From contig NZ_AEIZ01000026.1 of assembly GCF_000165675.1 (NCBI RefSeq), positions 62,001 through 126,000 of the forward strand: a DNA stretch of 64,000 bases, written 5' to 3'. This stretch comes from Leuconostoc fallax KCTC 3537. Lineage in GTDB: Bacteria; Bacillota; Bacilli; Lactobacillales; Lactobacillaceae. The notes beneath the pieces were generated by a model. The model did not search any database, was not told the DNA's origin, and was given only the letters and a program-made list of their open reading frames with translations. Positions within the stretch are counted from its first letter, which is position 1, and every line of letters begins with the position of its first letter. Below are positions 27,953 through 38,913 of the stretch, in pieces. The position numbers and the translations under genes were made by a program.

Positions 27953-29011
27953 TTACTTATAGATAAACATTGCGTCTCCGAAACTGAAGAAACGGTACTG
28001 TTGAGCAACAGCATGATGATAGGCATTCATAATATGCTCTCGGCCAGTAAAGGCAGCAACAAGCATCACTAATGTTGATTTAGGTAAATGAAAGTTAGTA
28101 ATAAATGCATCAACCACTGTCCACTGATAACCTGGTTTAATGAAAATATCTGTCCAGCCAGAATCAGCTTTTAACTCTCCTGAAAACTTGCTGCCAATGG
28201 TTTCTAACGTTCGAATAGACGTTGTTCCAGTCGCAATAATACGACCACCGTTTTGACGCACTTCATTCAAATCTTGCGCAGCATCAGCTGTTAACTGATA
28301 AAACTCAGAATGCATCTTATGATCTTCAATATTTTCTTCTTCAACAGGTCGGAAAGTGCCGAGACCAACATGCAATGTTAATTCAACTGTTTTAACACCT
28401 TTAGCACGAACTTTATCCAACAATTCTGGTGTCCAATGTAAACCTGCCGTTGGTGCAGCTGCCGAGCCATCTACTTTTGAATAAACCGTTTGATAACGCT
28501 CTTGATCAGCCAACTTTTCCTTAATATAAGGTGGTAAAGGCATTTCACCTAATTTATCTAATAATTCCATAAAAATACCATCATAATGGAATTCAATCAT
28601 TTTACCACCGTGTTCTAAATCTTCTAAGACGGTTGCTGTCATGATTGGATGTTGCATATCATCGCCAAAGACAACTTCTGATCCGATAGGAGACTTTTTA
28701 GCCGGCTTCATCAAGACTTCCCAAACATCCCCATGATCTTGGCGTAATAGCAAAACTTCTGCATGTCCACCTGTTTCTGGTCGAGCACCATGCAATCGTG
28801 CTGGCAAAACACGAGAATTATTCATTACAATAGCATCGCCAGCTTTTACATAATCTAAAATATCATAAAAATGTCGATCTTCATACTCACCGCTAATAGC
28901 ATTTAAAGCTAGAAGTCGAGACGCGTCTCGTTGCTTTAAAGGTGTTTGCGCTATAAGCGCTTCTGGTAAATCATAATCAAAATCTGATAAAGTGTAGTGT
29001 TCTTGTGTCAT
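27953..29011 (-). CDS. queA: S-adenosylmethionine:tRNA ribosyltransferase-isomerase
   Basis: Transfers the ribose of S-adenosylmethionine to preQ1 in tRNA, making epoxyqueuosine at the wobble position of GUN-anticodon tRNAs. The 352 residues begin [15 protein letters not shown] and contain the family blocks [42 protein letters not shown] and [19 protein letters not shown]. Its pairing with ruvB, 20 bp upstream, is the usual Firmicutes order ruvB-queA. Confidence 0.97.
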   Translation of the reverse strand: MTQEHYTLSDFDYDLPEALIAQTPLKQRDASRLLALNAISGEYEDRHFYDILDYVKAGDAIVMNNSRVLPARLHGARPETGGHAEVLLLRQDHGDVWEVLMKPAKKSPIGSEVVFGDDMQHPIMTATVLEDLEHGGKMIEFHYDGIFMELLDKLGEMPLPPYIKEKLADQERYQTVYSKVDGSAAAPTAGLHWTPELLDKVRAKGVKTVELTLHVGLGTFRPVEEENIEDHKMHSEFYQLTADAAQDLNEVRQNGGRIIATGTTSIRTLETIGSKFSGELKADSGWTDIFIKPGYQWTVVDAFITNFHLPKSTLVMLVAAFTGREHIMNAYHHAVAQQYRFFSFGDAMFIYK

Positions 29012-29030
29012 TATTATGTATCCTTAAAGT

Positions 29031-30086
29031 CTAAAAATTTGTTTGGTAAGGTATACCGAGATGCTGATACGCTTGCTCAGTCACAACTCTGCCTCTTGGT
29101 GTGCGTTGTAAGAAACCAATTTGGAGTAAATATGGTTCGACCATAGTTTCTAAAGTCTCTGATTCTTCACCAATATTAGCAGAAATGGTATTCAAACCAA
29201 CCGGACCACCATTATAAAAGTCAATCATCGTTTGCAAAAACTTGTGATCGGTTTCATCTAATCCTTTATCATCAACGCGTAATTTTTTAAGCGCCACATC
29301 AACAATCATTTTATCGATGGCTTTTTTTCCTTGCACCTGCGCAAAGTCACGAACACGTTTCAATAGTCGATTGGCAATTCGAGGTGTTCCGCGTGAACGT
29401 AAGGCAATAGCTAATGCCCCTTCAGAACGAATGGGCGCTGCAAAAATATCTGCAGAACGTGTCACGATTTGTTGTAATTCATCAGCATTGTAATATTGCA
29501 TACTATTGATAATGCCAAAGCGATCTCTTAATGGTTTCGATAACATGCCTGGTCGCGTCGTCGCCCCGATTAACGTAAATGGCGGTAATGGAAAATGAAC
29601 TGCTCGTGCTGTAGGGCCCTGTCCAACCATAATATCAACGTAAAAATCTTCCATGGCTGAATACAGTATTTCTTCAACGTTTGTTGCTAAGCGATGAATT
29701 TCATCAATAAAAAGAATATCTCCTGGTTCTAATTCATTCAATACCGCAACTAAATCACCTGGCTTTTCAATCGCTGGCCCGCTCGTTGTTTTAATATGGA
29801 CTGCCATTTCATTTGCAATAATCATGGCTAAAGTCGTTTTACCCAATCCCGGTGGCCCGAATAGTAATACGTGATCTAGCGCCTCTTCACGTTGCTTAGC
29901 TGCTGTAATATAAACACGTAATTCTTCTTTTAATGCACTTTGCCCGATATAATCATTCAATAACTGTGGTCTCAGTGTCACTTCTTCTTTTTGCTCTAAT
30001 TCATTGGCTTGAGCATCACGCAACAATTGATCATCAGCTGCTGTAGATTCATACCATTGATTAAATTGTGGTTCTTTTTCATTCAT
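29031..30086 (-). CDS. ruvB: Holliday junction DNA helicase RuvB
   Basis: AAA+ motor that drives branch migration with RuvA. Walker A is [12 protein letters not shown], Walker B is LFIDEIHRL, then [17 protein letters not shown] with the arginine finger, and a C-terminal winged helix ([13 protein letters not shown]). I choose the ATG at 30086 (351 residues). An in-frame GTG at 30104 overlaps a perfect TATAAT that would place transcription within a few bases of the ATG. No ribosome binding site is visible. ruvA would be expected upstream but is absent here. Confidence 0.95.
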   Translation of the reverse strand: MNEKEPQFNQWYESTAADDQLLRDAQANELEQKEEVTLRPQLLNDYIGQSALKEELRVYITAAKQREEALDHVLLFGPPGLGKTTLAMIIANEMAVHIKTTSGPAIEKPGDLVAVLNELEPGDILFIDEIHRLATNVEEILYSAMEDFYVDIMVGQGPTARAVHFPLPPFTLIGATTRPGMLSKPLRDRFGIINSMQYYNADELQQIVTRSADIFAAPIRSEGALAIALRSRGTPRIANRLLKRVRDFAQVQGKKAIDKMIVDVALKKLRVDDKGLDETDHKFLQTMIDFYNGGPVGLNTISANIGEESETLETMVEPYLLQIGFLQRTPRGRVVTEQAYQHLGIPYQTNF

Positions 30087-30135
30087 ACTAGTCACATTAT
30101 ACACGTTTCTATAAGTTACTCACACTATTAAAATT

Positions 30136-30178
30136 CAAAAAGGATTGCAACAAAATAATACGAACTTGTTACAATCCT
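30136..30178 (-). terminator. cdaA-cdaR-glmM operon terminator
   Basis: A 13-bp stem with one mismatch (AGGATTGTAACAA / TTGTTGCAATCCT on the minus strand) followed by TTTTT. It lies ~20 bp after the glmM stop. Confidence 0.85.
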
Positions 30179-30200
30179 AAAAATACAAAACGTTAATCTA

Positions 30201-31562
30201 TTATTTGTTATTCTCAGCTTTAACAACATCAACAATTTCGTCAACGTACGCCGAAACTAAGCTTTCTGTTGGTGCTTCAGCCATGACACGCAATAATGCT
30301 TCTGTTCCTGATGGTCTAACAAGCACACGACCATCACCTGCCATCTTGCCTTCAACTTCAGCAATCTTAGCAACAACTGCTGGATTATGTTGAATATTTA
30401 CCTTATCTTCTACTGGTACATTCACCAATTTTTGTGGATAAATCTGTACTGCTGCTGCCAACTCTGATAACTTTTTATTCGTTTCTTTCATGACATGCAA
30501 TAACTGCAGTGCTGTCAGTAAACCGTCTCCAGTTGTTGCCCAATCACGGAAAATAATATGCCCAGATTGTTCACCGCCCAAGTTATGATCCGAAGCCATC
30601 ATTTCTTCCATCACATAACGATCACCAACGGCTGTCTTCACACTAGTCATGCCATTTGATTCAACTGCTTTATAAAAGCCAATATTACTCATTACTGTTG
30701 ATACAATGGTGCTGTGCTTCAAACGGCCTTGATCATTTAAGAACTTACCCGTAATAAACATAATCTTATCGCCATCAACTATATGACCTAATTCATCAAC
30801 AGCAATTAAACGATCGCCATCACCATCAAATGCTAATCCCGCTTGAAAGTTGCCTTCCTTAACCATATTAGCTAACGCATCAGGATGTGTTGACCCAACA
30901 CCATCATTAATGTTGATACCATTAGGCTGTGTTCCCATCGTTTCAAAATCGACACCCATATCCGCAAATAACCGTGCCAATAAACTACTTGTGGCGCCAT
31001 TTGCCCCATCCAAAGCAACCCGCATGCCAGTTAAATCACTTGGAATTGTCTTTTGTAAAAATTCCAAATATTTCGAGGCACCCTCAGGATAATTGTTTAC
31101 AACACCCAGCCCTTCTGCGCTTGGACGTGGCAACGTATCTTCTTGATCAAGTAACTGTTCAATTTCATACTCAAGCTCATCTGATAATTTAAAACCATCA
31201 TTTCCAAAAAACTTAATACCATTATCTTTTGCTGGATTATGAGAAGCAGTAATTTGAATACCTGCTGCTGACTCTAGATTCTGTACCAGGAAGGCAACCG
31301 CAGGAGTTGTGATAACCCCTAAGCGTAATACATCAACCCCCACAGAAAGCAAGCCGGCTATAATGGATTGCTGGAGCATTTCTCCTGAAATACGCGTATC
31401 ACGTCCGACAATAACAACGGGTTTTTCATGGCTATCTGCTGCATGCCGTGTCAGAATTGCACCGCCACTTCTACCAAGACGAAAGGCTAATTCAGGGGTT
31501 AAGGTTTCGTTTGCAATACCACGAACGCCATCTGTTCCAAAATATTTTAATTGAATACTCAT
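30201..31562 (-). CDS. glmM: Phosphoglucosamine mutase
   Basis: Converts glucosamine-6-phosphate to glucosamine-1-phosphate on the route to UDP-GlcNAc and peptidoglycan. The 453 residues begin [13 protein letters not shown]. The active-site serine lies in [12 protein letters not shown], the metal loop is DGDGDR and the C-terminal phosphate-binding loop is [11 protein letters not shown]. It is the third gene of the conserved cdaA-cdaR-glmM operon; in relatives CdaR and GlmM bind and modulate CdaA. Confidence 0.97.
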   Translation of the reverse strand: MSIQLKYFGTDGVRGIANETLTPELAFRLGRSGGAILTRHAADSHEKPVVIVGRDTRISGEMLQQSIIAGLLSVGVDVLRLGVITTPAVAFLVQNLESAAGIQITASHNPAKDNGIKFFGNDGFKLSDELEYEIEQLLDQEDTLPRPSAEGLGVVNNYPEGASKYLEFLQKTIPSDLTGMRVALDGANGATSSLLARLFADMGVDFETMGTQPNGININDGVGSTHPDALANMVKEGNFQAGLAFDGDGDRLIAVDELGHIVDGDKIMFITGKFLNDQGRLKHSTIVSTVMSNIGFYKAVESNGMTSVKTAVGDRYVMEEMMASDHNLGGEQSGHIIFRDWATTGDGLLTALQLLHVMKETNKKLSELAAAVQIYPQKLVNVPVEDKVNIQHNPAVVAKIAEVEGKMAGDGRVLVRPSGTEALLRVMAEAPTESLVSAYVDEIVDVVKAENNK

Positions 31563-31619
31563 TCTTTATTTTCTCCACTATTATTGATTGATGGTTTGTC
31601 TACTATTAATATACACCAA

Positions 31620-32585
31620 TCAATCAGTCGTATTTTTAGGTGTAATTGTCACTTTGACATTTTGATCACTGTATCGTGAAATACCATCTTGCGTTGGCAA
31701 AGTGACATTCTGCGTTGTTTTTTGTGTCATATTTTTAACATCAATTGATATTTTCAGATTATCAAGTGAATCTAGTATATCAGATGCGCCATATGCCGTC
31801 ACATTTGACGGTGAAAATGTAATATTGTAATCTGATGCTTCACCATTTTGGATATTAGCGCGTAAAGATAACTTTTTACTATCTTCAGGAGATATATTCA
31901 GCTTAGCCGCTACAGATGGTTGACTCATATTAACTTCTACAGCATTACCATCTTTATCTAACGCTTGTAACTGAACCGATTGTGACATCGGTCCTTTCAT
32001 ATTCTTACTCAAAGTCACTTGTCCAACCACGCTTTGTACTGCATCAACGTTGGTTTCTGGACCAGAAACCGTTACGCTCTCTGGTGTTGTATCGATACTA
32101 TCTACCAAATAACCTTGCGCAATCTGACTGCTATTATAAGTAACTCTCACCGGTACCTTTTTGGTTTCTTTTTTCACAACGTTAACCGTTATCATCTGTG
32201 GTTCAACAGTTGAACGCAAATCAGAATTAACACCCCTAATAGCGACAACAACTTTATGTTGTCCAACACCAAGATTTTGTAAATCAGCGCTCGCTTGAAT
32301 ACTGTTACGACTTCTTGCTGCAGCAACTAACGCACCAGACCCCTGAATTTTGACATTAACGGTTTTAGGGGCACCCGTAACAACATAACGGTCCGTATCA
32401 TATTGTAATAAGAGATTAACTTTCAGTGTTGCACGTTGCTCAGGAATAATATTTGAAAAATTATTACCACCATTAGCAATACCATTTGTATTAGAACGCG
32501 TACTCATAATATACGTTGATAGCAACATTGTAATGACAAATGAAATTACTAGACTTAATAATCTTGATTGGCTAAATTTTTTCAT
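31620..32585 (-). CDS. cdaR: CdaR (YbbR-domain) regulator of diadenylate cyclase
   Basis: A 321-residue protein with one N-terminal transmembrane helix (~10-28) and an extracytoplasmic region of repeated YbbR domains, visible as recurring VTVSGPETNVDAVQ-like and VNVKIQGSGALV-like segments. In Listeria and Bacillus, CdaR interacts with CdaA and tunes c-di-AMP synthesis. Its ATG overlaps the cdaA stop by four bases. Confidence 0.93.
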   Translation of the reverse strand: MKKFSQSRLLSLVISFVITMLLSTYIMSTRSNTNGIANGGNNFSNIIPEQRATLKVNLLLQYDTDRYVVTGAPKTVNVKIQGSGALVAAARSRNSIQASADLQNLGVGQHKVVVAIRGVNSDLRSTVEPQMITVNVVKKETKKVPVRVTYNSSQIAQGYLVDSIDTTPESVTVSGPETNVDAVQSVVGQVTLSKNMKGPMSQSVQLQALDKDGNAVEVNMSQPSVAAKLNISPEDSKKLSLRANIQNGEASDYNITFSPSNVTAYGASDILDSLDNLKISIDVKNMTQKTTQNVTLPTQDGISRYSDQNVKVTITPKNTTD

Positions 32586-33409
32586 TTTGAGGTCCCCTTT
32601 CCTTTAATGGACCACCAATGTTTCTTATCTTGTTCATTATTTTTAGGAGCTAAGAATTGGCGTTCAAAAAAGTTCTGATAGGTCTCTTGTGTCATTTTAC
32701 GTAATAAATCGCCACTTTGTGTAATCGAAATTTCACCAGTTTCTTCCGAAACGACAACAGTAATCGCATCACTTGCTTCACTAATCCCCACAGCAGCACG
32801 ATGCCGTGTGCCAAGTTCTTTAGGAATCAGCGTGCTTTCTGATAACGGTAGATAAGCTGCTGCTACTGCAATACGCCCACCTTTAATAATCACAGCACCA
32901 TCGTGTAATGGCGTATTTGGAATGAAAATATTAATTAATAACTGACCAGTAATTGCCGCATCAAGTGGAATACCAGTTTTTATATATTCATCTAAGCTAG
33001 ATTCCTTTTCAATCGTAATCAGTGCCCCAATACGACGTTTAGACATATATTGTAGTGCATCATCCAAGCTTTTAATCAATTGATGCTCGGTATTATTATC
33101 AACATGAGACCGCTTCAGCGTTAGTTGTCGACCAACCGTTTCTAGTCCGCGTCGAATTTCTTGCTGAAAGATAACAACCAACACAATTGGCGCCCAGTTA
33201 ATAATCTGATCCATTAACCAAGAAACAATCGTTAAGCCTAAATACCAGCTCAAAACTTTGACTAAAATAATTGTGCCGACGCCCAGTAAAATTTGTAATG
33301 CTCGAGTACCTTCGACAAAACGAATTATCCGATAAAGGACAAACCAAATAATCAAAAGGTCGACAACATGCATTAAATTATTGAGTGTGAGATAAGCTAA
33401 AATATCCAT
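32582..33409 (-). CDS. cdaA: Diadenylate cyclase CdaA
   Basis: Makes the second messenger c-di-AMP from two ATP, controlling potassium and osmolyte uptake and wall integrity. Three transmembrane helices occupy the first ~95 residues, followed by the DAC domain with the DGA motif in HDGAVIIKGG and the RHR motif in LGTRHRAAVGISE. 275 residues, complete. First gene of cdaA-cdaR-glmM; a cation/proton antiporter gene lies just upstream. Confidence 0.97.
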   Translation of the reverse strand: MDILAYLTLNNLMHVVDLLIIWFVLYRIIRFVEGTRALQILLGVGTIILVKVLSWYLGLTIVSWLMDQIINWAPIVLVVIFQQEIRRGLETVGRQLTLKRSHVDNNTEHQLIKSLDDALQYMSKRRIGALITIEKESSLDEYIKTGIPLDAAITGQLLINIFIPNTPLHDGAVIIKGGRIAVAAAYLPLSESTLIPKELGTRHRAAVGISEASDAITVVVSEETGEISITQSGDLLRKMTQETYQNFFERQFLAPKNNEQDKKHWWSIKGKGTSK

Positions 33410-33437
33410 TCTTCATCCCTTCATAGTATAACAATAA

Positions 33438-35539
33438 CTAATTTTCATCTTTACCTGCCAACGCTGTTGTTTCTGTAAAATTAATAAATTGACGAATATT
33501 GATGCCAACTTGACGTGTAATTCTGCCAGATTCATAAAGTTGTTGAATTGCTTCACGTTGGGCACTTAAAGCTTTTAACTCCAGTTCGAGTCGCATACGC
33601 TCATCCCATTGCCGTTGTTGCGGTGTATTAGGTCTATCAAGTATGTTAATCCGATTCCGGTAGGTCACAATGAAATTATACGCTACTTGGCGCTCAATTC
33701 TATTAGTAACCGTATCCGCACTAAACTTTGAGGCATAATCAGATAGTGCCTTAATAGCTGCTTTAGACGTTTCTCTTGTAATTAATTTATTTTCTTGACG
33801 AATACGATCAGTTGATTCATCGGCAAGCCATATACGAATATTACGAATCATCTTGACAAATAGAACAAAGAACCAACGTGTTGAGAAGTGCTGATATGAT
33901 TGCATATCTCTTTTTTCCAAACGCTCTAAACGCTGGCTACTCATTGTATAAGCTAATGGTGATATTTTTTCCTGTGCCAAAAGCTGTTGCAAACAATCCC
34001 TTTGCGCTTTAATGGCAACATGCTGTAGTTGCTGTTCACTTTCAGTAAAAGCATCCCCATACGCGGCATTTCCTGAACGCTTTTTGAGCTGTTCAATAAT
34101 TTGCTGTTTACGGAAAATTAAATCATAAACAATGGCTTGATTTTCTGAGCTTTGCATTTCCCGTAATATTTGAATACCGTAGCGCAATTCGATAATCCGC
34201 GCTTCATCTTCAGACATATACTGATCTGCTTGATGATGTTCATCATCTGTATCCTCATTATCATCAAAATCTGGCTGCGTAAAGTCTCTTGTTGTTGGTT
34301 CATTCGTCACAATGGGTAACATCAAGGTCGCAACTAACAAGCTCATAATCACCACAACCGCAGCAACAAAAATAAGTAAATCACGCTGTGGAAACTTAGC
34401 ACCACTTTCTACAAATGCCGGCACAGTCAGTACTGCGGCCATAGTCACAGCACCACGAACACCCGTTAAACCAGATGTCAGCGCAATTCTAAATGAAATT
34501 TTGTTATCCTTATGTTTTAAACGATACGTCAATTGTGTTAAATAAACCCACGATGTCCGTAGCATAAAGATGATAAACCAGGTCACAATACCATACAAGA
34601 TAGCCGTGCCTGTGTGTATTTGTGTACTGGTAACCACACCTGCCATGGCAAAAGGAATTTCAATACCTAAAAGCACAAAAATCACACCATTTAAAATATA
34701 AGCAAAAATCTCCCATGATCGTGTCATGGCTAAACTAATTTCAGGTGAGTCAATGTCCATATGTTGATCACTTAATATCTTTGTTAAGATACCACCGGTG
34801 ACTACTGCAATCACACCAGATGCATGAAAAACTTCTTCAGCCACCCAATAAATGAGGAAAGGCATTAATAATGTAATCACAGCATGGAACATGACATCAT
34901 TTAGCAAGGTCGCATTCGAAAATTTATCACGTAACCAACTCACTAAACTTGCTGAAACAAGCCCAACAATAGCACCAATAATTGAGATCCAAAAGAAATT
35001 ACCAATGGCTTCTCCCAAAAGAAATGTTCCAGCCACCGTTGCTTTTATTGCCGTATTAAAGCTCACTAGACCTGTTGCGTCATTAATTAAACTCTCACCT
35101 TCCACAATATGCATAACATTAGGTGGTAATTTAACACGGCGCGCAATTGCTTGCACTGCAACAGGGTCTGTGGGTGATACGACAGCAGCTAAAGCTAATG
35201 CCACACTTTTAGGCAAAGATGGTATCAATAAATGAATCAAGAAGCCGCCCACTAATGTTGTCAGTAAAACTAAAACAATGGCATTACCCAATATTGGCCC
35301 ACGCAGTTCCCACAACTCTCGTTTGGGAAAGCGCACCGCATCATTAAACAATAAAGGCGCAATAAATAAGAGCATAAACCAGTGCGAGTCAACATCAATA
35401 CGTAGCCCTAAGCCAAAGGTTAAAATGAGGCCCATAGCAATTTGAAAAAACTAGCCGGAATACCTGGAATAAAATGCGCCAACCCATTTGCAATGCCGAC
35501 AGCTAAAACTAAAACAAGAACTGTTTCGAGTAAGACCAT
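33438..35539 (-). CDS. CPA1-type Na+/H+ antiporter (one frameshift)
   Basis: Cation/proton antiporter with about 12 membrane helices (first ~420 residues) and a long cytoplasmic C-terminal region with helical, charged stretches (~430-700). The exchanger signatures VVSPTDPVAVQ and EGESLINDATGLVSF contain the conserved acidic residues. A T run near 35450 is one base short. Restoring it links MVLLETVLVLVLAVGIANG...PASFFQIAMGLILTF, for 700 residues. The ATG at 35539 overlaps the murB stop (TGATG). Position next to cdaA is suggestive, since c-di-AMP often controls cation transport, but no binding domain for it is evident. Confidence 0.9.
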
Positions 35540-36417
35540 CAATTGTCCCCCAATATTCTAACTTCGGTTTCCAATGTCACACCAAATTTCGATTGCACGC
35601 GTTCCTGTACAAGATGAATGAGTGCCTCATAATCATTGCCACTACCATTATTAACGTTAACCATAAATCCAGCATGTTTCTTGGAAACTTCGACACCACC
35701 GACTCGTGTGCCTTGCAAACCGGCATCCATAATTAACTTACCCGCAAAATGACCTTCTGGTCGCTTAAACACAGAACCGTTAGAGGGATAATTAAGTGGC
35801 TGTTTGTTAGCCCTTTTAAAATTAAAATCATCCATCCGTAATCGAATAGCTTGACGATCATCAGGCTGTAACATGAATTGTGCACTGATAATAATACCGC
35901 CATTTTCTTGGAAAACAGATTGTCGATATCCAAAATCTAATTGTGCACCATCGAACTCCAGGAGTTGACCATCTGGCATTAACGCTGTCACGGATTGCAC
36001 CACTAAATCGCACTGTCCGCCATAGGCACCGGCATTCATGAATACTGCACCACCAACGGAACCAGGTATACCAGCTGCCCATTCTAATCCAGACAGTCCG
36101 TGCTCCATTGCAACTTCGGTAGTTATAATTAAATCTGCACCAGCGTCAGCTGTAATCATGTTACCCTCAACAGTGATGGAACGCATATCTTGTGTCAGGA
36201 TTGTCAATCCACGTAAACCACCATCTCTAACAACCAGATTAGATAAGCGACCAAATATATGGATTGGTAACTGTTTCTCTGTCGCCCACTGTGCAAGTAT
36301 CGCCAATTCGTGGTGTGTTTTTGGTAATGCCAAAAAATCAACCAAACCACCTGCTTGTGTATGTGCATAAGGTGCTAATATTTGATTTTCTAAAATATTG
36401 ATATGTTGTATTTTCAT
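35539..36417 (-). CDS. murB: UDP-N-acetylenolpyruvoylglucosamine reductase
   Basis: FAD- and NADPH-dependent second step of peptidoglycan precursor synthesis, forming UDP-MurNAc. The FAD-binding part has FGRLSNLVVRDGGLRG and GIPGSVGGAVFMNAGAYGG. The catalytic serine lies in NGSVFKRP, and the C-terminal glutamate region is LETEVRILG. 292 residues, short (type II-like) form usual in Firmicutes. Overlaps the downstream antiporter gene by one base. Confidence 0.96.
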   Translation of the reverse strand: MKIQHINILENQILAPYAHTQAGGLVDFLALPKTHHELAILAQWATEKQLPIHIFGRLSNLVVRDGGLRGLTILTQDMRSITVEGNMITADAGADLIITTEVAMEHGLSGLEWAAGIPGSVGGAVFMNAGAYGGQCDLVVQSVTALMPDGQLLEFDGAQLDFGYRQSVFQENGGIIISAQFMLQPDDRQAIRLRMDDFNFKRANKQPLNYPSNGSVFKRPEGHFAGKLIMDAGLQGTRVGGVEVSKKHAGFMVNVNNGSGNDYEALIHLVQERVQSKFGVTLETEVRILGDN

Positions 36418-36518
36418 GAGGATTAATGCCTTTATTAGTTATTATAATATTTATTTTACCAAATAATGACAGTCAAACTTATGCTAAAATGAGTTTAACG
36501 ACTTATAGGAGAAAATGT

Positions 36519-37334
36519 ATGAAGTTTATTTCTTGGAATATTGATAGTATTAACGCTGCGGTGGAACATAAAAGTAATCGCGGAGAAATGACATGGGCTG
36601 TTCTCAATGAAATCAGCGAAATAGCGCCAGATGTTTTGTCAATTCAAGAAACAAAATTAAAAGCAAGTGGTTTAACAAAGAAGCAACTGGCTACACTAAA
36701 CAGTCTCTTTCCAGATTACCATATTTTTGTAAATCCAAGTACCGGTAGATCTGGATACTCTGGCACAATGATGTTATCTAAAGTAGCCCCACTAAACATT
36801 GATATGCCAAAAATTGACGCACCAGGTGAAATGGACTTAGAAGGTCGAATTATTACTTTAGAATTTCCAGAATTTTATGTGTCGACAGTCTATACACCTA
36901 ATTCGGGCAGCCAACTTGCCCGCCTGAACGACCGAGGCGCATGGGATGATGCTTATCGTCATTATATTCAATCATTAGATCAACAAAAACCTGTTATTTT
37001 TAGTGGTGATTTTAATGTTGCACATCAAGAAATTGATTTAAAGAATCCAAAGTCCAATCGTCATTCAGCTGGTTTTACACCAGAGGAACGTGAAAAATTC
37101 ACAAATCTTTTAGACAGTGGCTTCACCGACACATTCCGTTATTTTGAGCCAACCCTCACAGGCGCTTATACTTGGTGGGCGCAAATTAGTAAAACAAGTA
37201 AAATTAACAATTCTGGTTGGCGCATAGATTACTATCTTACAAGTGAACGCCTTAATGAAAGATTGAAAGCGCATCACATATTAGATACTGGCGCACGTCA
37301 AGATCATGCACCGATTATGTTAGAAATCGACTAA
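36519..37334 (+). CDS. exoA: Exodeoxyribonuclease III / AP endonuclease
   Basis: Base-excision repair AP endonuclease with 3' exonuclease activity. Start set at the ATG at 36519, 7-8 nt after TAGGAG, so that the protein begins MKFISWNIDSINA as in the family; an in-frame extension upstream is not coding. Catalytic signatures are QETKL, GDFNVAH and DHAPI, with YTPNSG. 271 residues. It is divergent from murB and ends at a strong bidirectional terminator. Confidence 0.95.
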   Translation: MKFISWNIDSINAAVEHKSNRGEMTWAVLNEISEIAPDVLSIQETKLKASGLTKKQLATLNSLFPDYHIFVNPSTGRSGYSGTMMLSKVAPLNIDMPKIDAPGEMDLEGRIITLEFPEFYVSTVYTPNSGSQLARLNDRGAWDDAYRHYIQSLDQQKPVIFSGDFNVAHQEIDLKNPKSNRHSAGFTPEEREKFTNLLDSGFTDTFRYFEPTLTGAYTWWAQISKTSKINNSGWRIDYYLTSERLNERLKAHHILDTGARQDHAPIMLEID

Positions 37335-37341
37335 TATCACT

Positions 37342-37376
37342 AAAAAAGGTAGCAGTTAATAACTGCTACCTTTTTA
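37342..37376. terminator. Bidirectional terminator between exoA and the DnaQ-like gene
   Basis: Perfect stem AAAAAGGTAGCAGTT / AACTGCTACCTTTTT with a short loop. Confidence 0.92.
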
Positions 37377-37385
37377 GTGTTTTGA

Positions 37386-37919
37386 TTATCGATACTTAAC
37401 AAAAGGACGTAGTGCCTCTGCACCAAAATGCTGCGCCTCATAGATTAATATATTAGCAGCAGCGGCGGCATCATCTAAGGCATTATGATGGTGCACTAAT
37501 GAAATACCTAAATTTTCAGCTACTGTGTTGAGCTTATGATTATTAAAGCTTGGGAAAAATTGGCGGCTTGTCCGTACTGTATCCAATAACATATAATGTG
37601 GTTCTTCTAAACCATAATAATTTAATGTGCCTTTCAATACACCATTATCAAATGGCGCATTGTGTGCCACAACTAATTTATCTTCTGTAAAAAGCGGTTG
37701 AATCACTGGCCACAATTCAGAGAACTTGGGGGCATCTAATACATCGTGTTCCTCAATACCATGAATAGCAACATTACGACGACTAAAGTAGGTTTCAGGA
37801 CGAATCAAAGAATAAAATTCATCGACAATCTTATCATCCCTGACAATAGCCAGTGCAATTGATACCGCCGAATGGCGCTCATGATTTGCAGTTTCAAAAT
37901 CCATCGCAATAAAGTTCAT
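37386..37919 (-). CDS. DnaQ-like 3'-5' exonuclease
   Basis: A 177-residue DEDDh exonuclease related to DNA polymerase III epsilon. ExoI is MDFETANHERHS (Asp and Glu ligands), ExoII is HNAPFDNGVL, and ExoIII is HHNALDDAAAAA with the conserved His and Asp. No BRCT or helicase domain is attached, so this is a stand-alone nuclease. It overlaps the GNAT gene by four bases. Confidence 0.92.
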   Translation of the reverse strand: MNFIAMDFETANHERHSAVSIALAIVRDDKIVDEFYSLIRPETYFSRRNVAIHGIEEHDVLDAPKFSELWPVIQPLFTEDKLVVAHNAPFDNGVLKGTLNYYGLEEPHYMLLDTVRTSRQFFPSFNNHKLNTVAENLGISLVHHHNALDDAAAAANILIYEAQHFGAEALRPFVKYR

Positions 37920-38407
37920 AATTTCAACTCCATTCTTTGCAAGATAACTTGCTGACCATCTGGCATGACAAAAGACTGCTGTCTGCCGGCCTTATTGAAA
38001 TGCAGTTTTTCATAGATATGAATAGCAGCAGCATTATCAATTTGGACATCTAGCCAAATATAATGTACGTCATTTTCTCTAGCCCAATCTAAAAGTGATC
38101 CAACCATCAACTGTCCAAGCCCTAAGCCACTGTACTCATGAAGCACTGCTATACCTAATTCGCCATTTTCAATAGAGCCCATACCAACAGGTTGTGACTG
38201 CGTCCCTTGTTCAGCCATCATTAATAAAGTCACAGCAGGTCCGTCATCTACTAATTGTGCTTCATTTTCACCATCTCTTACGCCGGCAACATAAAAAGTA
38301 TTTGATTCCGTCATTAATTTCGCAATAAGTTTCTGCCATTGTGGTGCCAAGGCTAATGTTGCTTGCTCAATATAAAATTCTATTGGTTGTGTTTCATCGA
38401 ATATCAT
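37916..38407 (-). CDS. GNAT family N-acetyltransferase
   Basis: A 163-residue acetyl-CoA-dependent acetyltransferase. The GNAT core is seen in IAVLHEYSGLGLGQLMVGSLLDWA (motif A, pyrophosphate loop), followed by WLDVQIDNAAAIHIYEKLHF (motif B) and a RQQSFVMPDGQQVIL ending. It is wedged between tsaE and the exonuclease with four-base overlaps, the position where RimI-like acetyltransferases often occur, but the substrate is not certain. Confidence 0.85.
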   Translation of the reverse strand: MIFDETQPIEFYIEQATLALAPQWQKLIAKLMTESNTFYVAGVRDGENEAQLVDDGPAVTLLMMAEQGTQSQPVGMGSIENGELGIAVLHEYSGLGLGQLMVGSLLDWARENDVHYIWLDVQIDNAAAIHIYEKLHFNKAGRQQSFVMPDGQQVILQRMELKL

Positions 38408-38850
38408 AGTTTTTCTTCAATGGCTTGATAATGCCCTTGTCCGTTGATACTGATTGTTCGCGTATGTTCATCAGAGCGTTTAAATACTAGTTCAACTCTG
38501 TCATTTGGTAATAAATCACGCATAAATTGAGGCCATTCAATAATCGTTAAACCGTCTGTACCGATATAATCTTCGAATCCTTGATCTGCTGCACCCGTCA
38601 TTTCAAGACGATAAGCATCAAAATGATAAATTGGAAAATCTGTACCCTGGTAAGTATTTAAAATATTAAAAGTCGGGCTCTTAACACGAGATGCAACACC
38701 TAATTCTCGTGCCATACCTTGCGTAAATGTCGTTTTACCAGCACCTAAATCACCTGTTAAGGTCAAAATCATACCCGGCTGTGTATAACTAGCGATTTGT
38801 GAGGCTAATGTTTGTGTGTCCTTTGGACTATTTGTTACGAATTCTCTCAT
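38404..38850 (-). CDS. tsaE: tRNA threonylcarbamoyladenosine biosynthesis ATPase TsaE
   Basis: ATPase of the TsaBDE complex that makes the t6A modification at position 37 of ANN-decoding tRNAs. Walker A is LTGDLGAGKTTFTQG (~32-46), then SPTFNILNTY, IYHFDAYRLE and the DGLTIIEWPQF block. 148 residues, complete. Start of a small minus operon with the GNAT and exonuclease genes. Confidence 0.95.
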   Translation of the reverse strand: MREFVTNSPKDTQTLASQIASYTQPGMILTLTGDLGAGKTTFTQGMARELGVASRVKSPTFNILNTYQGTDFPIYHFDAYRLEMTGAADQGFEDYIGTDGLTIIEWPQFMRDLLPNDRVELVFKRSDEHTRTISINGQGHYQAIEEKL

Positions 38851-38913
38851 ATCATTATTATACCGTGATTTGCTATAATTAGGGAAACTAGAAAATGTTT
38901 TTGGAGGAAAATG

